Assembly: GCF_002077945.1 (NCBI RefSeq)
Contig: NZ_LVYD01000124.1
Location: forward strand, 496,001 to 560,000
Origin: Niastella vici
GTDB lineage: Bacteria; Bacteroidota; Bacteroidia; Chitinophagales; Chitinophagaceae
Direction of reading: 5' to 3'
Length of the DNA stretch: 64,000 bases
The position numbers and the translations under genes were made by a program. Shown here piece by piece: positions 45,203 through 53,790 of the stretch (within the stretch, counting starts at the first letter, position 1; the number at the start of each line of letters is the position of its first letter). The notes under the pieces are model-generated. The model was given only the letters and a program-made list of their open reading frames with translations, had not been told where the DNA came from and made no database searches.

Positions 45203-47755
45203 ATGATGATTAGTTTGATCTTTAGTAAGAAAAGTTTCACCTTACTCCTTTTTATTACCTGCTTTGCTGTTTGCGCGCAGGCGCAAACGGTGATCAAAGG
45301 ATTTGTAAGAGATGCCCAAACGCATGCACCGCTTGCTTTTGTAAGCGTATATTTCAAAGGCAGCAAAGGCGTGGTGAGTGGTGAAGACGGTAGTTATTCT
45401 ATTTCCACCACTAACCCCAAAAACACCACGCTGGAATTTAGTTTCAATGGGTACAGGGTATTGAGAAAGAAAATTGAGGTGGGCGTTACCCAGGACTTTG
45501 ACGCCAGCATGGAAGTGGCCGAAATGGCTTCTGTAACGGTTAACTCCAGAAAACGAACTAAATACAGCAACCGCGATAACCCGGCAGTAGACCTTATCAG
45601 AAAAGTGGTCGACAACCGGGAGCATAACCGCATGAAGGCTTTTGATTATGTGCAATACCAGCAGTACGAGAAAATGGAATTGTCGTTGACCAATAAGCCT
45701 GAAAAGCTGATGCATAACCGGCTGTTGAAGAACTACCGCTTCCTGGTAGAGAACCAGGATACCTCCAAGATAGAAGGGAAAGCCCTGGTGCCGGTATACA
45801 TTGAAGAAACCATCTCCAATAAATTTTTCAGAAAGAGCCCTTCAAAAGAAAAAACATATGTGCTGGCAAAGAAGAAGGTGAACCTGGGCGAGTTTGTCGA
45901 CAACGATGGCATTACGCGTTACCTGAATAGCATGTATACGCCCATCGATATTTATGAGCCCAATCTGATGTTGCTTTCGAACCAGCTGCTTAGCCCGATC
46001 TCAGACCTCGCTCCTACCTTTTACCGGTTTTACCTGGGCGATACCGTTGAGCTGGATGGCATCAAACTGGTAAAACTCACCTTTGCGCCCCGCAATGTAA
46101 ACGACCTTTTGTTCAGGGGTTCCATGTACGTAACGCTCGATGGCAACTATGCTGTTCAAAAGATCCAGATGGGCCTTGCCAAACATGCCAACATTAACTG
46201 GACAAAAGAGCTGCGTATTAAACAGGATTTCGAGCGGGGCGCCGATGGCCGCTACCATGTAGTGATGAGCAATATATTGTCCGAATTTGCTTTGTCGAAA
46301 AAAGCCTCGGGCGGTCTCGTTGGTGAGCGAACAGTTTCTTATAAGAATTATGTCATCAACCAACCCGCACCCGATTCGGTGTATGAAGGCAGGCCCGAAG
46401 TGTACGTTGATGCCGCAGCATCCGGGGCCGATAGTTTCTGGACGGCTAACCGGCACACCGCCCTCTCTGCTACGGAAGAGAAGGCGTATACCAATATGGA
46501 CAGTCTTAAGAACATGAAGTCGTACCGGCGCATGATGGACTGGGCCACTTTTTTGCTGGCAGGCTATAAGTCGGCAGGGCCGTTCGAGATCGGGCCCGTG
46601 AATGCCTTTTACAGTTTTAATCCGGTGGAAGGCTTCAGGTTGCGGTTTGGCGGCCGTACCACCCCGAAGTTCAGCAAACGATTATATTTTGAAACCTATG
46701 CCGCTTACGGTTTTAAAGATGACCGGTGGAAGTATTTTTTATCTGCCGCTTATTCATTCAACGCGAAATCGATCTATTCTTTCCCCCTGAATTATTTGAA
46801 GGTAAGCTATCAGCACGACACCAAAATACCGGGACAGGAATTGCAGTTTGTACAGGAAGATAACTTCCTGCTCTCGTTCAAACGCGGCAATAACAACAAG
46901 TGGCTGTACAACGATATTTTCACGGCCGAGTATGTGCGGGAATTTGGCAAGAACATCAGCTATACTTTCGGTTTCAAGAACTGGAAACAACAACCTGCCG
47001 GCAGCATCATATATGAAAAACCTATTGCTACCGGTACCTCCACCATACCTGAAATTACCACTACCGAGTTGTCGGCCGAAATACGCTGGGCGCCCCATGA
47101 GCAGTTTTACCAGGGGAAGGTGTACCGCATTCCTATCAACAACAAGTATCCTATTTTCCGCCTGCGCTATATCGCCGGCATTAAAGGATTGGTGAACGGG
47201 GATTATAATTACCAGCAACTGACCATGAACATTTTCAAGCGGTTCTATTTTTCGCAATTCGGCTATGCCGATGTGGTTACCGAAGGTGGTTATATTTTTG
47301 GTCAGGTGCCCTACCCGTTGCTGACCATTCACAGGGCCAACCAAACCTATGCATACCAGCTCAATTCTTTCAACATGATGAACTTCATGGAATTTGTAAG
47401 CGACCATTATGCATCGGTAAGCACAGATTATTATTTCAACGGATTTATTTTTAACAAACTACCCCTCATCAAAAAACTGAAGCTGCGTGAGGTGGCCGGC
47501 TTCAAAATGGTGTATGGTGGCGTACGCCGGGAAAACGATCCTGCCTATAATAAGGAAACGTTCTTATTCCCTACCGATGAAAAAGGCCAAACCACTACTT
47601 TTTCGCTGGCCGGCAAACCCTATATGGAAGCCAGCGTAGGCATCAGTAATATATTCAAATTATTGCGGGTTGACCTCATAAAACGGCTTACTTACCTCGA
47701 TAATCCCGATGTACCCAACTGGGGCATTCGCTTCAGGGCAAGGTTTGAATTTTAA
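45203..47755 (+). CDS. DUF5686/carboxypeptidase-like-domain outer-membrane protein
   Basis: An 850-residue secreted protein. The signal peptide ends near C-A-Q-A-Q (residue 27). A carboxypeptidase-regulatory-like beta-sandwich follows (K-G-F-V-R-D-A-Q-T near 32-40, to about 110), then the DUF5686 region with V-D-L-I-R-K-V-V near 130 and a large beta-barrel that ends R-A-R-F-E-F, the expected insertion signal. DUF5686 proteins are widespread in Bacteroidota and uncharacterised. Its location between a GtrA protein and the CDP-alcohol transferase, with no gap on the 5' side, suggests a role in moving or assembling the operon's lipid product at the outer membrane (inference). Confidence 0.85.
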   Translation: MMISLIFSKKSFTLLLFITCFAVCAQAQTVIKGFVRDAQTHAPLAFVSVYFKGSKGVVSGEDGSYSISTTNPKNTTLEFSFNGYRVLRKKIEVGVTQDFDASMEVAEMASVTVNSRKRTKYSNRDNPAVDLIRKVVDNREHNRMKAFDYVQYQQYEKMELSLTNKPEKLMHNRLLKNYRFLVENQDTSKIEGKALVPVYIEETISNKFFRKSPSKEKTYVLAKKKVNLGEFVDNDGITRYLNSMYTPIDIYEPNLMLLSNQLLSPISDLAPTFYRFYLGDTVELDGIKLVKLTFAPRNVNDLLFRGSMYVTLDGNYAVQKIQMGLAKHANINWTKELRIKQDFERGADGRYHVVMSNILSEFALSKKASGGLVGERTVSYKNYVINQPAPDSVYEGRPEVYVDAAASGADSFWTANRHTALSATEEKAYTNMDSLKNMKSYRRMMDWATFLLAGYKSAGPFEIGPVNAFYSFNPVEGFRLRFGGRTTPKFSKRLYFETYAAYGFKDDRWKYFLSAAYSFNAKSIYSFPLNYLKVSYQHDTKIPGQELQFVQEDNFLLSFKRGNNNKWLYNDIFTAEYVREFGKNISYTFGFKNWKQQPAGSIIYEKPIATGTSTIPEITTTELSAEIRWAPHEQFYQGKVYRIPINNKYPIFRLRYIAGIKGLVNGDYNYQQLTMNIFKRFYFSQFGYADVVTEGGYIFGQVPYPLLTIHRANQTYAYQLNSFNMMNFMEFVSDHYASVSTDYYFNGFIFNKLPLIKKLKLREVAGFKMVYGGVRRENDPAYNKETFLFPTDEKGQTTTFSLAGKPYMEASVGISNIFKLLRVDLIKRLTYLDNPDVPNWGIRFRARFEF

Positions 47756-47770
47756 TTAAACAATTTTGTT

Positions 47771-48478
47771 ATGAGCCAGATCGCTATACGTGACCGTTTG
47801 CAAAAAAATATTTACAGTGTAATTGACCCGGCGGTGCGCGGGTTGGTAAAAGCAGGCGTTACACCGAATTTTATAACCACCACCGGCCTGGTGTTGAACA
47901 TTGGCGTAGCCATTGTGTTTATTGTGGGTGCTGAGGAAGGCAACCGGGGCGACCTTAGGTATGTTGGCTGGGCAGGCGCACTCATTCTCTTTGCCGGCCT
48001 GTTCGATATGCTCGACGGCCAGGTGGCGCGCATTGGTAATATGAGCTCCCGCTTTGGCGCTTTGTACGATTCGGTGCTTGACCGCTACAGCGAATTGTTT
48101 ATGTTCCTCGGTATTTGTTATTACCTGGTGGCGCATCATTATTTCCTGAGCTCGTTGTTTGCATTCATTGCCCTTATAGGTTCCATGATGGTGAGCTATA
48201 CACGCGCCCGCAGTGAAGGACTGGGTATTCAAAACAAGGGCGGGTTAATGCAGCGGCCCGAAAGAGTGGTATTAACGGCCCTGTCGGCCATTGCCTGCGG
48301 CATTACCGCTTCGCTTATTGGCGGCGATTATAAATTATCGGTTCCCGGCATTCCTTTCCATGTATTTGAAACCATGTCGGTTTTTACCATACCTATAACG
48401 GTAATGGCCGTGTTAACGAATATTACCGCTGTTAAAAGATTGATTGACGCTAAAAAAGCGCTTGACAATAACGTATGA
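47771..48478 (+). CDS. CDP-alcohol phosphatidyltransferase, probable phosphatidylinositol-phosphate synthase
   Basis: A 235-residue membrane enzyme. The full signature D-G-x2-A-R-x8-G-x3-D-x3-D is present: D-G-Q-V-A-R begins at residue 82, then G-A-L-Y-D-S-V-L-D. Several hydrophobic segments flank it. Family members transfer an alcohol such as inositol phosphate to CDP-diacylglycerol. With inositol-3-phosphate synthase and a PgpA-like phosphatase in the same operon, inositol phosphate is the likely acceptor. It overlaps the DUF4833 gene by ATGA. Confidence 0.9.
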   Translation: MSQIAIRDRLQKNIYSVIDPAVRGLVKAGVTPNFITTTGLVLNIGVAIVFIVGAEEGNRGDLRYVGWAGALILFAGLFDMLDGQVARIGNMSSRFGALYDSVLDRYSELFMFLGICYYLVAHHYFLSSLFAFIALIGSMMVSYTRARSEGLGIQNKGGLMQRPERVVLTALSAIACGITASLIGGDYKLSVPGIPFHVFETMSVFTIPITVMAVLTNITAVKRLIDAKKALDNNV

Positions 48479-49023
48479 GACGAAGTATTTTCCTGGTGGC
48501 GCTGTGCAGCCTGTTGTCTTTATGTGTAGCGGCGCAGGAAGGGTTTCCCGTACCGGCAGGCAATGCCAACCAGTTGTTTTATTTGCAACGCACCTCCAAT
48601 ACCAATACGATCGTATATGAGTTGAATTATAAAAAAGGAAAACTCGACGAAGACAATCCCGTGCATGTTTTCTGGATCAGGTATGCCGAGAAAGGCCAAC
48701 GGGCCGAGCTGAGCTGGATCCAGCGGGTATTTGCCTATGGTGTAAAGACAAAACGACTGGCCGACAGCAGCTACCGCATACGGCTGGTCTCTTACGCAGG
48801 CTATTCCATGTACCTGAAAAAAGGACCCGATAATAAATACAGGCTGTTTGCGCCCATTAACGGATCGCAGATGATCCTGAAAAGTATTTTCGTGAAGATC
48901 ACCGGCGGTAGCATGTGGTCGCCCGATATCGAGTATTTCGAGGTGAGCGGCATAAACCCCGCCACCAATAAGCCGGTTGCCGAACGCAAGAAGGTACTGG
49001 CCAATGAGATCAAAGAGAAATAG
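48475..49023 (+). CDS. DUF4833 domain-containing secreted protein
   Basis: A 182-residue protein with a signal peptide (cleavage near V-A-A-Q, residue 20) and a conserved middle: V-H-V-F-W-I-R-Y near 63-70 and Y-E-L-N-Y near 46. It resembles DUF4833 proteins of unknown function. Translational coupling (ATGA) to the CDP-alcohol transferase indicates that it belongs to inositol-lipid metabolism, perhaps as a periplasmic binding or chaperone protein. No catalytic motif is visible. Confidence 0.75.
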   Translation: MRRSIFLVALCSLLSLCVAAQEGFPVPAGNANQLFYLQRTSNTNTIVYELNYKKGKLDEDNPVHVFWIRYAEKGQRAELSWIQRVFAYGVKTKRLADSSYRIRLVSYAGYSMYLKKGPDNKYRLFAPINGSQMILKSIFVKITGGSMWSPDIEYFEVSGINPATNKPVAERKKVLANEIKEK

Positions 49024-49117
49024 GTAACCGGTTACCGGGTACTGGTTACCAGGAAATGCAAAACACAGGCCTCCCGGCAACAGGTAACTGGCAACAGGTA
49101 ACCGGCAACTGGCAACT
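49023..49117. repeat. GGTAACC palindrome and 7-bp tandem repeats
   Basis: GGTAACCGGTTACC (49023-49036) is a perfect 14-bp palindrome right after the DUF4833 stop. At 49076-49117 six tandem 7-bp units of type GGYAACN follow. The cluster fills most of the 151-bp gap before the hydroxylase gene and may end or attenuate transcription. Confidence 0.6.
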
Positions 49118-49174
49118 GAAATTTTAGGCCCTAATTATTGTATTCAACCTAAGTGCTTATTTAATTTTTTCGTG

Positions 49175-49801
49175 ATGAAGAAACTGTATGTCTCCAATTC
49201 AACCGGCTCGGTGCGCATGTTCAGGAGCAACTGGATGGAAGCCCTGTCGAAGGTACATTTCTCTGTACCGCTTTTTATTTATATTCCCGTTATTGCAGTA
49301 ATGACCTGGCTGGCATTTGATAACAACATTTCCATCGCTTATTATTTTTTACTGCTGGCTGCGGGTGTAGTGGTATGGACAATTACCGAGTACATCCTGC
49401 ATCGCTTTGTTTTCCATTTTGAACCGGCTTCCGAATGGGGCAAGCGCATCCATTTTATCTTCCATGGCGTACATCATGATTACCCGAAGGATGCCATGCG
49501 GCTGGTGATGCCGCCTTCGGCCAGTATTCCCATAGCCATCGGTTTTTATTTTTTGTTTTCGCTGGTGTTCACCAATAAAACCTTCCTGTATCCCTTCTTT
49601 GCCGGTTTTGTTGCCGGCTACCTGGTATATGATATGATGCATTATGCCATGCACCATTATAATTTCAAAAGCCGGTTAATGAAACGGATAAAACAGCATC
49701 ACATGCTTCATCATTATGATGACCCTACGAAGGGATACGGTGTAAGTTCTTCCCTGTGGGATGTTATTTTTCAATCAGGATTTCCCAAAAAGAAAAACTA
49801 G
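49175..49801 (+). CDS. sterol desaturase/fatty acid hydroxylase family protein (likely ceramide fatty acid hydroxylase)
   Basis: A 208-residue membrane di-iron enzyme. The histidine boxes are in order: H-R-F-V-F-H near 70, H-G-V-H-H-D near 92, H-Y-A-M-H-H near 152 and H-H-M-L-H-H near 170. Membrane helices lie near 30-65 and 110-150. The spacing resembles fatty acid 2-hydroxylase (Scs7/FA2H), which hydroxylates the acyl chain of ceramides. The operon context supports that reading, though hydroxylation of the long-chain base is also possible. The ATG at 49175 is chosen over a GTG one codon earlier. It ends 1 bp before the PAP2 gene. Confidence 0.87.
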   Translation: MKKLYVSNSTGSVRMFRSNWMEALSKVHFSVPLFIYIPVIAVMTWLAFDNNISIAYYFLLLAAGVVVWTITEYILHRFVFHFEPASEWGKRIHFIFHGVHHDYPKDAMRLVMPPSASIPIAIGFYFLFSLVFTNKTFLYPFFAGFVAGYLVYDMMHYAMHHYNFKSRLMKRIKQHHMLHHYDDPTKGYGVSSSLWDVIFQSGFPKKKN

Positions 49802-49802
49802 T

Positions 49803-50738
49803 ATGCTTAATTCTGCACCTGCTGTTTCATTGGCATCCCGCACGGTATTGGTCACCACGCTTATTTCAATAGTATACCTGTTGTTATCGGTATGGCTGGT
49901 AGGTTTCAAAACCGATCAGCTGGTATTGATCGCGATCTTTAATGGGTTGTATTATGCATCCCCTATTACCCGCAAGTTCATTACCGGTTTTTCGATCTTC
50001 ATCGTGTACTGGATCATTTTCGATTACATGAAGGCTTTTCCCAATTATACGTTCAGGCCGGTGCATATTGGCGAATTATACCATGCCGAAAAGTTGTTGT
50101 TCGGCATTCACACGGCAACAGGCGTGGTTACCCCCAATGAATATTTGCGGCAACATCACTTTACAGCCGGTGACTGGTTAAGCGGACTTTTTTATTTGTG
50201 CTGGGTACCGGTGCCTTTGCTGTTTGCCGCTTATTTATTTTTCAGGAACCGGCCTTTGTTCCTGCGATTTGCCATCGCATTTTTTGTGGTGAATATGATC
50301 GGGTTTGTGGTGTATTATATTTATCCCGCGGCCCCGCCCTGGTATGTTCAGGAGCATCAATTTAATTTTATTGCGGGTACCCCCGGCAATACGGCCGGAC
50401 TGAAACGGTTCGATGAACTGGTGGGCATTCCCGTGTTCCAATCGTTGTATGCCAAAGGTTCGAATGTTTTTGCGGCCATGCCTTCCTTACACTCCGCCTA
50501 CCCGGTGATCGTATTGTTTTATAGCATAAAGGGAGGGTACCGGTATGCCAGTGTACTTTTTGCCGGCATCGCGGCCGGCATCTGGTGTTCGGCGGTTTAT
50601 ACCAGCCATCATTATGTGCTGGATGTAGAGGCGGGTATTTGTTGCGCCCTTACAGGCATATGGCTGGTACAGCGGGGCGTTTCGGGGCCCGGATGGTTTT
50701 CGAGGTTCTTTGATTCTTATTTATCTAAAATTATTTAA
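49803..50738 (+). CDS. PAP2 family protein, probable inositol phosphoceramide synthase (Aur1-like)
   Basis: A 311-residue protein with about six membrane helices. The PAP2 motifs are A-M-P-S-L-H-S near 225-231 and S-H-H-Y-V-L-D near 271-277, giving the catalytic His-His-Asp set. Before them lies Y-P-A-A-P-P-W-Y near 177-184, a motif also typical of fungal Aur1 inositol phosphoceramide synthase, which moves phosphoinositol from phosphatidylinositol to ceramide. Ceramide, inositol and PI genes in the same operon make that the best reading; a plain lipid phosphatase is the alternative. A longer frame from 49761 overlaps the hydroxylase and is rejected. Confidence 0.82.
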   Translation: MLNSAPAVSLASRTVLVTTLISIVYLLLSVWLVGFKTDQLVLIAIFNGLYYASPITRKFITGFSIFIVYWIIFDYMKAFPNYTFRPVHIGELYHAEKLLFGIHTATGVVTPNEYLRQHHFTAGDWLSGLFYLCWVPVPLLFAAYLFFRNRPLFLRFAIAFFVVNMIGFVVYYIYPAAPPWYVQEHQFNFIAGTPGNTAGLKRFDELVGIPVFQSLYAKGSNVFAAMPSLHSAYPVIVLFYSIKGGYRYASVLFAGIAAGIWCSAVYTSHHYVLDVEAGICCALTGIWLVQRGVSGPGWFSRFFDSYLSKII

Positions 50739-50747
50739 GTGACCGGT

Positions 50748-51368
50748 ATGAACCGTGCTTTAATTGTAAAGGAAAAACAAAAGGAACTAACCAGGTTGAG
50801 CAATGGCGATTTTGATGCGTTCCTGTATGATTGTGACGGTACCCTGGCCGATAACATGGAAGGGCATAAGGCCAGTTACCGCGCGGCAGCGCTTATTTAT
50901 GGGTTCGAACTGAATGATGCCATCATTGATGAACTGGCCGGCTGGCCCATTATACAGGTTGCCGAAGAGATCAGGAAACGCTATGGCGTTCCTTTTAAAC
51001 CGGAAGAGTATGCGCAGTTAAAGAATACGTTGTACGAAGATGCTTTTATTCAGGATACAAAACCCATCGACTTTGTAGTGGCCCATCTGAAAGCGCATGC
51101 CGGCAAGGTGCGCATTGGGGTAGTATCGGGTGGCGGCCGCGTTTCGGTTTCCAGAACACTGCAGCAACTCGGCATTACTTCGCTGGTGGAGGTATTGGTA
51201 TGCGCCGGTGAAACTTCCCGGGGCAAACCTCACCCCGATCCTTTTTTATATGCAGCCAAACAGCTACGTGTTGACCCCTCCCGGTGCCTCGTTTTTGAAG
51301 ACGGCAATCCGGGTGTACAGGCCGCTGTAGCGGCAGGTATGCAGTGGATCCGCATAGACCAGGTGTAG
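50748..51368 (+). CDS. HAD family hydrolase
   Basis: A 206-residue haloacid-dehalogenase phosphatase of the beta-phosphoglucomutase type. Motif I is D-C-D-G-T-L-A near residue 27-33, motif II V-V-S-G-G-G near 124, the Lys in R-G-K-P-H-P-D-P near 158, and motif III F-E-D-G-N-P-G near 180. A GTG start directly after the PAP2 stop (50739) would add three residues. It ends the operon before a strong terminator. It could dephosphorylate inositol phosphate or recycle a pathway by-product; the exact substrate is not evident. Confidence 0.88.
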   Translation: MNRALIVKEKQKELTRLSNGDFDAFLYDCDGTLADNMEGHKASYRAAALIYGFELNDAIIDELAGWPIIQVAEEIRKRYGVPFKPEEYAQLKNTLYEDAFIQDTKPIDFVVAHLKAHAGKVRIGVVSGGGRVSVSRTLQQLGITSLVEVLVCAGETSRGKPHPDPFLYAAKQLRVDPSRCLVFEDGNPGVQAAVAAGMQWIRIDQV

Positions 51369-51369
51369 G

Positions 51370-51394
51370 GGCCGGGCCCCGGAGGCCGGCTTTT
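51370..51394 (+). terminator. terminator of the sphingolipid operon
   Basis: GCCGG (51371-51375) and CCGGC (51386-51390) flank G/C-rich sequence and are followed by TTTT, just after the HAD stop codon. Confidence 0.6.
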
Positions 51395-51482
51395 CAGATT
51401 ATATTTCCAAACCGGTAAATATGGAACAATTGATTGCGCTTATGCGGATTTGGTTATACCGGTAAGCCATTTGCTTACAGAC

Positions 51483-52148
51483 TTATTGCTTAATCACCTT
51501 CCCGATACCCACTGCCTCACCCTGCACCAACCGCATTATATACGTACCCCGCGGCACCCCGTTAAGGTTTGTGAGCCTTAACACATTTTCGCCTTTCTTC
51601 GCGGTAAATGTGCGGTGTATCATCATAATACCCGTCATGTCGCGCAGCTGCACTTCAACCGGGCCGCTAACGGGAACGATACAGCCAATTACCGCCTCAT
51701 TCTCAACCGGATTGGGAACGATCCTGATCACCTGCGGCGTGTTATCATTCAATTTTATAGTACCGCCAACCATGACCGTTGGCTGAAGAGCCAGGTTGGG
51801 TTGGGTCGCATCCAAACCATTACCACTTTGGTCGTACCAGGTTGTCACATACCCATCACCGCTGCCCACAAAGTTCTTCAGCTTCACCGTATCGAGGTCG
51901 CCGGCCGCGGTAAAACCAATATCCATTGAGGAATTATCACTGCTGCGCCGTACCTGGATGGCATTGCCTGTATAGGCCGAGCTCAACTGCCGCAGGCTGA
52001 ATGCAACAAGCGGTGTGGCGGTGGGGTTACCGGTTCTATCCAGAATATTTTGAGCGAAAAGAATCTCAGGCCGTGTTAGATAAATACAAATGAGCAGCGG
52101 TGCCATTACACAATGCAATGCACGGAGTTTGGTTACTACAGTTTTCAT
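51483..52148 (-). CDS. truncated arabinofuranosidase-B-like domain with T9SS sorting tail
   Basis: A 221-residue secreted protein. After a signal peptide come S-S-A-Y-T-G-N-A-I-Q-V-R-R-S-S-D near 57-72 and W-Y-D-Q-S-G-N-G near 104-111, signatures of the AbfB-type/LamG-like domain in Bacteroidota surface proteins. The region then jumps directly to a type IX secretion C-terminal domain (I-V-P-N-P-V-E-N near 143-150 and G-T-Y-I-M-R-L near 202). The rest of the catalytic or lectin domain, normally another 150 or more residues, is missing, so this looks like an internal deletion that kept both the export signal and the sorting tail. No frameshift is seen. It may be a degenerate but still expressed surface peptide. 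Confidence 0.72.
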   Translation of the reverse strand: MKTVVTKLRALHCVMAPLLICIYLTRPEILFAQNILDRTGNPTATPLVAFSLRQLSSAYTGNAIQVRRSSDNSSMDIGFTAAGDLDTVKLKNFVGSGDGYVTTWYDQSGNGLDATQPNLALQPTVMVGGTIKLNDNTPQVIRIVPNPVENEAVIGCIVPVSGPVEVQLRDMTGIMMIHRTFTAKKGENVLRLTNLNGVPRGTYIMRLVQGEAVGIGKVIKQ

Positions 52149-52214
52149 AGTACGGGGGTAGGATTTTAACAGTTGCGGCGCAAGGTATTCTCTTTATCCC
52201 CGGAATAAAATAGA

Positions 52215-52263
52215 AATAGTTGGATTTCGTATACTAAATATTACTATACGAGATCCAACTATT
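52215..52263 (-). terminator. long hairpin terminator after the GH29 gene
   Basis: AATAGTTGGATTTCGTATA (52215-52233) and TATACGAGATCCAACTATT (52245-52263) pair over 19 positions with one T-G, around an 11-nt loop. On the minus strand it follows the fucosidase stop and is trailed by a T-rich run (TTTCTATTTTATT). Confidence 0.65.
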
Positions 52264-52292
52264 ATGGTATCGCTGTTAAGCGGATGATTTTT

Positions 52293-53624
52293 TTAATTTA
52301 ACCCACCATGCCCGCCGTATAAACTAACCGGCTTATCGAGCTTTACTTTTAATACTGTTACATATTTATCAGCAACCGACTCAGGTACGTCAATATAAAC
52401 CAGTCCGGGTATGGGACTCCAGGAGATCTTGCCCACCACTTTCGATTGCAATTTTGTGCCATTGCCTACCACGGTAATTTCTTCCACTTTGTTTCTAAGC
52501 CCTTTTATCATTACCGGTCCATTCACTTTCCCATGCAGGAAAAGGTACAGGGTGGTGGAATCTTTTGACAGGGTGGATGGCCCGTAAAAATGGCCATGTG
52601 GCAATCCGCCTATTGTATTGAAAATGGCTTCCCCATTTTTTTTGTTCCAGGCGCCTAATTCCTTCAATATATTAATCTGCTCTTCGGGAATGGTACCGTC
52701 TTCTTTGGGTCCCATATCAAGGAGGAGATTGCCGCCATTGGCAACAGCATCTACAAAAATGGTGATGAGCTCATACGGTGTTTTCCAGTTGTTGTCATGA
52801 TGAAAACCCCAGTTGTCGTTACTGGTCATGCACAATTCCCACCAGTTAAAGGCGGGCCGGCTTACGGGAAAATTCTGTTCAGGGGTTTCATAATCACCAT
52901 AGCCTTGTAACCGTCCGTTGATTATAGCTTTGGGGTTACCCGATAAAATGATACTCCTTACTTTCTGCGCTTCCCATTCTTCGGCACTGTGTTCCCAATC
53001 ACCATCAAACCACCACAGGTCGGGGGTGAAGAGTGTGTTGATCTCTTTTATCTGCCCCTGGAAAAAATTCCGGAAGCGGTTCCAGCGATCATAATCTTTC
53101 GCCACCAGGTACCGGCCACTGTCGTTCAAAAAACCGGGATAATTGGCATCGCTCCAGTCAATGAGCGAATAGTAGGCGCCGCATTTGATATTGCGTTTAC
53201 GTAATTCCTCAAAGAAGGGTTTTATCATATCCCGTTTCGCCGGTGTTTTCTTTACAATGCTGAGATCGCTGAGGCGGGTATCGTACATAGCCACGCCATC
53301 GTGGTGTTTGGTAGTAATAACGGCATAGCGCGCGCCACTTTCCTGGATGAGGGCGGCCCAATAAGCAGGATCGTATTTTTTTAACGTAAAGCCCTGCAAC
53401 TGCTTCATGTAATCGGCATAGCTGATCTTCCTGTTGTGAAAGCTCCAGCTTTCATCAATGCCATTAACCGCATAAATGCCGGCATGAATAAAGATGCCCA
53501 GCTTTGCATCGGCAAACCACTGCATCTTCTCACGAATTTCTTTGGGGTCGATATTTTTTTGACTAAGAACGGCCGGGGCAAATGCAAACAACCCGAGCAC
53601 CATCAATACAATCGTTTTCTTCAT
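52293..53624 (-). CDS. alpha-L-fucosidase (GH29)
   Basis: A 443-residue secreted glycosidase. The signal peptide ends near V-L-S-Q (residue 22). GH29 features are W-F-A-D-A-K-L-G-I-F-I-H-A-G near 36-49, T-T-K-H-H-D-G near 104-110 and the nucleophile Asp207 in W-W-F-D-G-D-W. The C-terminal about 90 residues form the usual beta-sandwich. It releases alpha-linked L-fucose from glycans with retention. A perfect TAnnTTTG box ends 4 bp before the ATG. It is divergent from the GH89 gene, so the shared 166-bp region can coordinate both. Confidence 0.93.
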   Translation of the reverse strand: MKKTIVLMVLGLFAFAPAVLSQKNIDPKEIREKMQWFADAKLGIFIHAGIYAVNGIDESWSFHNRKISYADYMKQLQGFTLKKYDPAYWAALIQESGARYAVITTKHHDGVAMYDTRLSDLSIVKKTPAKRDMIKPFFEELRKRNIKCGAYYSLIDWSDANYPGFLNDSGRYLVAKDYDRWNRFRNFFQGQIKEINTLFTPDLWWFDGDWEHSAEEWEAQKVRSIILSGNPKAIINGRLQGYGDYETPEQNFPVSRPAFNWWELCMTSNDNWGFHHDNNWKTPYELITIFVDAVANGGNLLLDMGPKEDGTIPEEQINILKELGAWNKKNGEAIFNTIGGLPHGHFYGPSTLSKDSTTLYLFLHGKVNGPVMIKGLRNKVEEITVVGNGTKLQSKVVGKISWSPIPGLVYIDVPESVADKYVTVLKVKLDKPVSLYGGHGGLN

Positions 53625-53628
53625 GCGG

Positions 53629-53636
53629 CAAATATA
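53629..53636 (-). promoter_or_regulatory. TAnnTTTG promoter box for the fucosidase
   Basis: Minus-strand TATATTTG matches the consensus and ends 4 bp before the ATG at 53624, implying a leaderless or near-leaderless mRNA. Confidence 0.55.
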
Positions 53637-53790
53637 GAATAAAGCGGTGGAGGGGTTTGCCCTGAAAAGAGCAAACGATTGCGTTCAAAACCAGTGCTGC
53701 TATAAAGGCTTTGGACTCGCCCCTTGCTAACGGTGAAGAATTACTTGCAGCCTGGTACACGGTTTGTAATTACAATAATCATTTGCCAAT

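Noticed and set aside
46754-47407. 217-codon minus-strand frame inside the DUF5686 gene
   Set aside because: Antisense shadow of a barrel-coding region with no recognisable protein features.
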